From: an uncultured Burkholderiales bacterium
Lineage (GTDB): Bacteria; Pseudomonadota; Gammaproteobacteria; Burkholderiales; Burkholderiaceae_D
Assembly: GCA_903904635.1 (NCBI GenBank)
Contig: CAIVDH010000359.1
Coordinates: 1 to 11,221 of the forward strand
DNA length: 11,221 nt
Direction: 5' to 3'
The notes under the pieces were generated by a model. It did not search any database and was not told the DNA's origin. It saw only the letters and a list, made by a program, of their open reading frames with translations. Below, one piece after another: positions 8,120 to 11,221 of the stretch. Positions within the stretch are counted from its first letter, which is position 1. Every line of letters starts with the position of its first letter. The position numbers and the translations under genes were made by a program.

Positions 8120-9346
8120 TCAGACCGTCACTTCAAACTGCTTGTTTTCTTTCGGATTCTTAATCAGATCACATGAACGCCCAGTATCAGAAGGCTGACG
8201 CTGCTTGGATGTGCTCTTGATCGTCAGCTTCTGGCCTTTGACTTCCATCACATTGATATCCAATGCAGCGTGGTGCGTCTTAGGATCGATAGAGACGGTA
8301 CCAGATGGTCCCTCGATAGAAACACCTGACTCAATTGCCTTGAGCATCGCATTGCGTTCCAGCGAACCCGCTTTGCGCACGCATTCAGCCCACAGCATCA
8401 CGCCTTGATACTGAGACACCGCAATTTCATGCACCTGCTTGGTGTCACCAAAACGCTTGGCCCACTTGGCGAGGAAGTTTTTGTTCGAAGCGTTTTGCAA
8501 TTCCTGGCTGTAGTTACCAGTAATCAGAATGCCGTCACCTTCAGCAGCAGACAAAGCGAGTTGCTCATTGCCGGCACCGAACACGGTAGCTGCTAATGGA
8601 ATCTTTTTGTTCATGCCTGAAGCTGCCCACTGGCGATAGAACGACATATGCGCGCCACCAACTAAAGCCGACACCACAAAGGCTGGCTTCTCTTGCTGAA
8701 TCTTGGCGATGGTTGAACCAAAGTCAGCCACATCGAGCGCGAAGAATTCTGTCTTGGCGACTGAACCGCCACGCGCCTTCACATAAAAATCTATCCACTT
8801 TGCCGTGATCTGACCGTAGTTATAGTCAGCAGCCAGTACGTATACTTTTTTGCCCCACTGCTTCATTGCAGTTTCAATCAATGGCTCAACAGCTTGTGCC
8901 GGCGTGGTACCAGTAACAACGGTGTTGCGATCGCAAACGCCGCCTTCGTACAGTACATTATAAAAATACAGCGTATTGGAACGGGTAAATGTCTGACGGA
9001 TCGCTTCGCGTGACGCAGAAGTGATACCACCGTGGACTACATCAACTTTGTCCTGACGAACAAGTTGTTGTGCAAATTTTGTGTAAAGCGCAATGTCAGA
9101 CTGCGTGTCATATTGAATCGCTTGCAGCTTGCGACCCAGCAGGCCACCGGCAGCATTGATTTCATCAACGGCCAATGTCGTCGCCATCACCATAGGCTTG
9201 CCATAAATATCAAGGTTGCCAGAATTGTCCAGCACTGAACCAACTTTGATTGGACCATCTGCAGCAAATGCATCAGCGAACGGTATAAAAGAACCAAGTG
9301 CAGCTCCGGAAACTGAGCCTAGAAATTGACGACGATTAAAAGTCAT
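8120..9346 (-). CDS. Tat-exported periplasmic amide/urea-type substrate-binding protein (UrtA/FmdD/AmiC family)
   Basis: A 408-residue type-I periplasmic binding protein that would capture the solute and deliver it to the permeases. The N-terminus carries a twin-arginine signal (NRRQFLG, residues 4-10), a hydrophobic stretch and a likely cut after AFA near residue 28, so it is probably exported folded. The mature part begins IKVGSVLDNSGNLDIYGKP, typical of the family. TSASR (109-113), FYNVLYEGG (128-136) and DYNYGQ (174-179) align with landmarks of UrtA, the urea-binding protein, and of the amide-binding AmiC/FmdD group, and differ from the leucine-binding LivJ/K pattern. The last 30 or so residues are rich in Lys and polar residues. 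The start has GGGAG 8 bases upstream. It is the first gene of the transporter-amidase operon. A short-chain or other amide ligand is inferred; a branched-chain amino acid is less likely. Confidence 0.9.
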   Translation of the reverse strand: MTFNRRQFLGSVSGAALGSFIPFADAFAADGPIKVGSVLDNSGNLDIYGKPMVMATTLAVDEINAAGGLLGRKLQAIQYDTQSDIALYTKFAQQLVRQDKVDVVHGGITSASREAIRQTFTRSNTLYFYNVLYEGGVCDRNTVVTGTTPAQAVEPLIETAMKQWGKKVYVLAADYNYGQITAKWIDFYVKARGGSVAKTEFFALDVADFGSTIAKIQQEKPAFVVSALVGGAHMSFYRQWAASGMNKKIPLAATVFGAGNEQLALSAAEGDGILITGNYSQELQNASNKNFLAKWAKRFGDTKQVHEIAVSQYQGVMLWAECVRKAGSLERNAMLKAIESGVSIEGPSGTVSIDPKTHHAALDINVMEVKGQKLTIKSTSKQRQPSDTGRSCDLIKNPKENKQFEVTV

Positions 9347-9402
9347 TTACTTCACTCCCTATAGTTATAAAATTAACTTCAACATGACGCTACTTGCACG
9401 AC

Positions 9403-9435
9403 AAATCAGGACCGCTTCCTGCCGCGGCCTGATTT
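9403..9435 (-). terminator. Hairpin between the flotillin gene and the transporter operon, possible weak terminator
   Basis: About ten bases after the flotillin stop, the minus strand reads AAATCAGG-CCGC, then an eight-base loop, then GCGG-T-CCTGATTT. That is a 12-bp stem with one bulged T. Only three T residues end the stem and no longer T run follows, so Rho-independent termination would be weak. It may protect the 3' end of the flotillin mRNA or let some transcripts read through into the binding-protein gene. Confidence 0.5.
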
Positions 9436-9445
9436 ATTTCCTTGA

Positions 9446-11080
9446 TTATTTTTCCTGAGATTTTTTATTCGCGGCTGGCGTACCCTGATCTCTCAGCGGA
9501 GTCACAGCAGAAGATAAATCCACACCAATGGCATCGCCTATGGTTTTCAAAGCAGGCAATTGCAAAGCCATGCCCATGATGCTGTCCATCACTTGCGTAA
9601 CTGGCGGCTTGGAATTATTACCACCGTTGCCGCCGTTACCACCCTCACCAGCATCACTCAAATGGGAAGAACCACCAAAACCATTCACCTGATGTATACG
9701 GATACTGTCGATTTTTTCAGCTGGCTTCATCATCTGCTCAACAATGCCCGGCAATCTATCCAGGCGATATTGTTCCAGCTGCATATGCATGAGTTCAGCC
9801 GAGCGCGAATTTTCAGCGTTAATGACAGCACGCGTGCCTTCAGACTCCGCCTGCAAACGTATACGATCGGCTTCAGCAGTAGCGCAGGTTGCTTCTGCCT
9901 CTGCCTTGGTGCGCATCAGCAGAACCCGGGTTTCAGAATCTGCCTTGGATGATTCAACTTCGCCGCGTTCCTGTTCACGCATTAAAGCAATCTCACGCGA
10001 ACGTTCTGCCACGGCGCGCTCACGCTCAGTTTGCAATCTCTCCTGCGCCAACACGATTTCAGTGCGTGCATTTTCAGCCTTGGCTTCTGCATGCGCTTCT
10101 TCTGCATGCTTGCCAGCCAAAGTAATTGCGCTTTCCACTTTACGAATTTCAGAGCTCAACTGCGCATCAATTTCCATCTGGCGCAAATCACGCTGCTTAT
10201 CAATTTCAGCCTGACGAATTTCTTTTTCACGACCAAGCCTGGCGCTTTCTGATTCAATCATCGAAGCCTCACGCGCACGTGCAGTTTCAGCATCACTGGC
10301 GGACTTCATTTTTTCAATTTCCAGGCGCTGACTAATCTGCGCCTCTTCTTCTTGTCGGGAGATCTCCAGCCGCTGCTTGATCACTGACAGTTGAGTCTGT
10401 CGCACCGATACTTCCGCATCAGCTTCAATCTCAGCGCGTTTCTTTTTACTGTCCGCGATAATCTCAGCCAACTTGCGCATGCCCACTGCATTAAACGCAT
10501 TGTTTTCGTCCAGTGATGCAAATGCAGCCTGATCAAAGCGCGTAAGCGAGACTGATTCAAGCTGAATACCACTGTGGGCAAGATTATCTCTAACTGATTC
10601 GCTGATACGGCGCACAAACTCGGCGCGTTGTGTGTGCAGGTTATCCATCATCTCGCTCGATGCAATCGCCTGCGTTGCATCGACAAACCGGCCTTCAAGC
10701 AGATTACGTACACCATCCGGGCTCAGTGATTTTGAGCCTATAGCCTGAGCAGCAGTGGCCACGCCATCCATCGTAGGCTGCACGCGCAGATAAAATTCAA
10801 TTTCAACATCGACCCGCATACGGTCGCCGGTAATGAGCGATTTAGGGCCGGAACGTGCAATTTCTATACGCATGGTGCGCATATTAATTTCATCGACTTT
10901 ATGCAGAAACGGCAGGGCTAGACAGCCGCCTGAGAGAATAATTTTTTGACCGCCAAAACCGGTACGGATAATCGCCACATCTCGCGAAGTTTTCCGATAA
11001 AACCGATTAAGGAATGCAACAAGAATTGCGACTACGAGGATCGCAAGAATAAAAAGAAATAACGCAGCGATAATTGCCAT
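9446..11080 (-). CDS. Flotillin/YqiK-like SPFH-domain membrane protein
   Basis: A 544-residue scaffold protein of the flotillin family, which forms oligomers in membrane microdomains. Residues 4-24 are a single hydrophobic anchor, followed by basic residues. An SPFH/band-7 domain covers about 30-200 (landmarks AIIRTGFGGQKIILSGG and RMRVDVEIEFYLRV). Residues about 205-450 are a long charged Ala/Glu/Arg-rich coiled coil with repeated EAEA/RA-type heptads. The C-terminal part holds a glycine run GEGGNGGNGG (478-487), then a mildly hydrophobic segment (494-527) and a polar tail. Size and domain order match E. coli YqiK and bacterial flotillins. An NfeD/YqiJ-type partner often sits beside such genes, but none is seen here; it could lie to the right of the window. 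The start is preceded by GAGGGTGGG. It is separated from the transporter operon by 99 bases and a hairpin, so a functional link with amide uptake is not established. Confidence 0.92.
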   Translation of the reverse strand: MAIIAALFLFILAILVVAILVAFLNRFYRKTSRDVAIIRTGFGGQKIILSGGCLALPFLHKVDEINMRTMRIEIARSGPKSLITGDRMRVDVEIEFYLRVQPTMDGVATAAQAIGSKSLSPDGVRNLLEGRFVDATQAIASSEMMDNLHTQRAEFVRRISESVRDNLAHSGIQLESVSLTRFDQAAFASLDENNAFNAVGMRKLAEIIADSKKKRAEIEADAEVSVRQTQLSVIKQRLEISRQEEEAQISQRLEIEKMKSASDAETARAREASMIESESARLGREKEIRQAEIDKQRDLRQMEIDAQLSSEIRKVESAITLAGKHAEEAHAEAKAENARTEIVLAQERLQTERERAVAERSREIALMREQERGEVESSKADSETRVLLMRTKAEAEATCATAEADRIRLQAESEGTRAVINAENSRSAELMHMQLEQYRLDRLPGIVEQMMKPAEKIDSIRIHQVNGFGGSSHLSDAGEGGNGGNGGNNSKPPVTQVMDSIMGMALQLPALKTIGDAIGVDLSSAVTPLRDQGTPAANKKSQEK

Positions 11081-11115
11081 CCCACCCTCTCACTACATTA
11101 AAAAAATGTTGCCGT

Positions 11116-11143
11116 AGCATAATCCACAGAATTTTATTTGCAA
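11116..11143 (-). promoter_or_regulatory. Possible sigma-70-type promoter upstream of the flotillin gene
   Basis: The 141 bases between the flotillin start and the right edge hold no gene and are AT-rich. On the minus strand TTGCAA (11143-11138) and TATGCT (11121-11116) are separated by 16 bases; each matches the -35 or -10 consensus at four of six positions. Transcription would start some 25-30 bases before the ATG, leaving room for the GAGG ribosome binding site. The match is modest and AT-rich sequence gives such hits easily. Confidence 0.3.
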
Positions 11144-11221
11144 AGAATTATTTTGCGAACCCACTGCAATTCCAGAGTTTTATATAAAAAAATGTAAACA
11201 AAACTCTTACACATAATCAAA

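Noticed and set aside
9364..9369. TATAAC -10-like box before the binding-protein gene
   Set aside because: No acceptable -35 at 16-18 bases, and transcription from it would start inside the Shine-Dalgarno; the operon promoter could not be located with confidence.

Overview
All of the recognisable coding sequence in this 11.2 kb window lies on the minus strand, so the genes read from right to left. Base composition is moderate, protein similarities are proteobacterial, and the gene style (ATGA overlaps, acyl-CoA ligases beside a branched-chain/urea-type ABC transporter) suggests a betaproteobacterium, perhaps Burkholderiales. That assignment is inferred from protein character only; there is no rRNA or other marker here.

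Layout in transcription order. (1) 11080-9446 encodes a membrane-anchored flotillin/YqiK-like SPFH protein, preceded by an AT-rich upstream region with a possible promoter. (2) A 99-bp gap holds a hairpin that may be a weak terminator. (3) 9346-5433 encodes a complete high-affinity ABC importer of the HAAT/Urt-Fmd-AmiC type: a Tat-exported binding protein, two permeases and the first ATPase. (4) 5436-2914 is the most striking gene: one 840-codon frame in which the second transporter ATPase (UrtE/LivF type) is joined, through a linker of about 83 residues rich in Ala/Pro/Ser/Thr/Gln, to a complete amidase-signature hydrolase. (5) 2908-1133 encodes a full-length acyl-CoA ligase. (6) 1121 to the left edge encodes a second, different acyl-CoA ligase that runs out of the window.

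The genes from 9346 leftwards look like a single operon. Permease 1/permease 2, permease 2/ATPase 1 and ATPase 1/fusion each overlap by four bases (ATGA), and the later gaps are 5 and 11 bases. Read as a pathway, the products would import an amide-like compound, hydrolyse it to a carboxylic acid and ammonia, and activate the acid to its CoA ester for catabolism. This resembles nitrile/amide utilisation clusters, where an amidase of this subfamily sits beside an acyl-CoA synthetase. The substrate cannot be read from sequence.

The main candidate for novelty is the physical joining of the transporter's ATPase to the amidase, which would place substrate hydrolysis on the cytoplasmic face of the importer. 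A strong Shine-Dalgarno sequence and an in-frame ATG are kept at the start of the amidase half, so a free amidase could also be made from the same gene. No tRNA, rRNA, CRISPR array, insertion sequence or plus-strand gene was found, and no gene-free stretch exceeds 300 bases.
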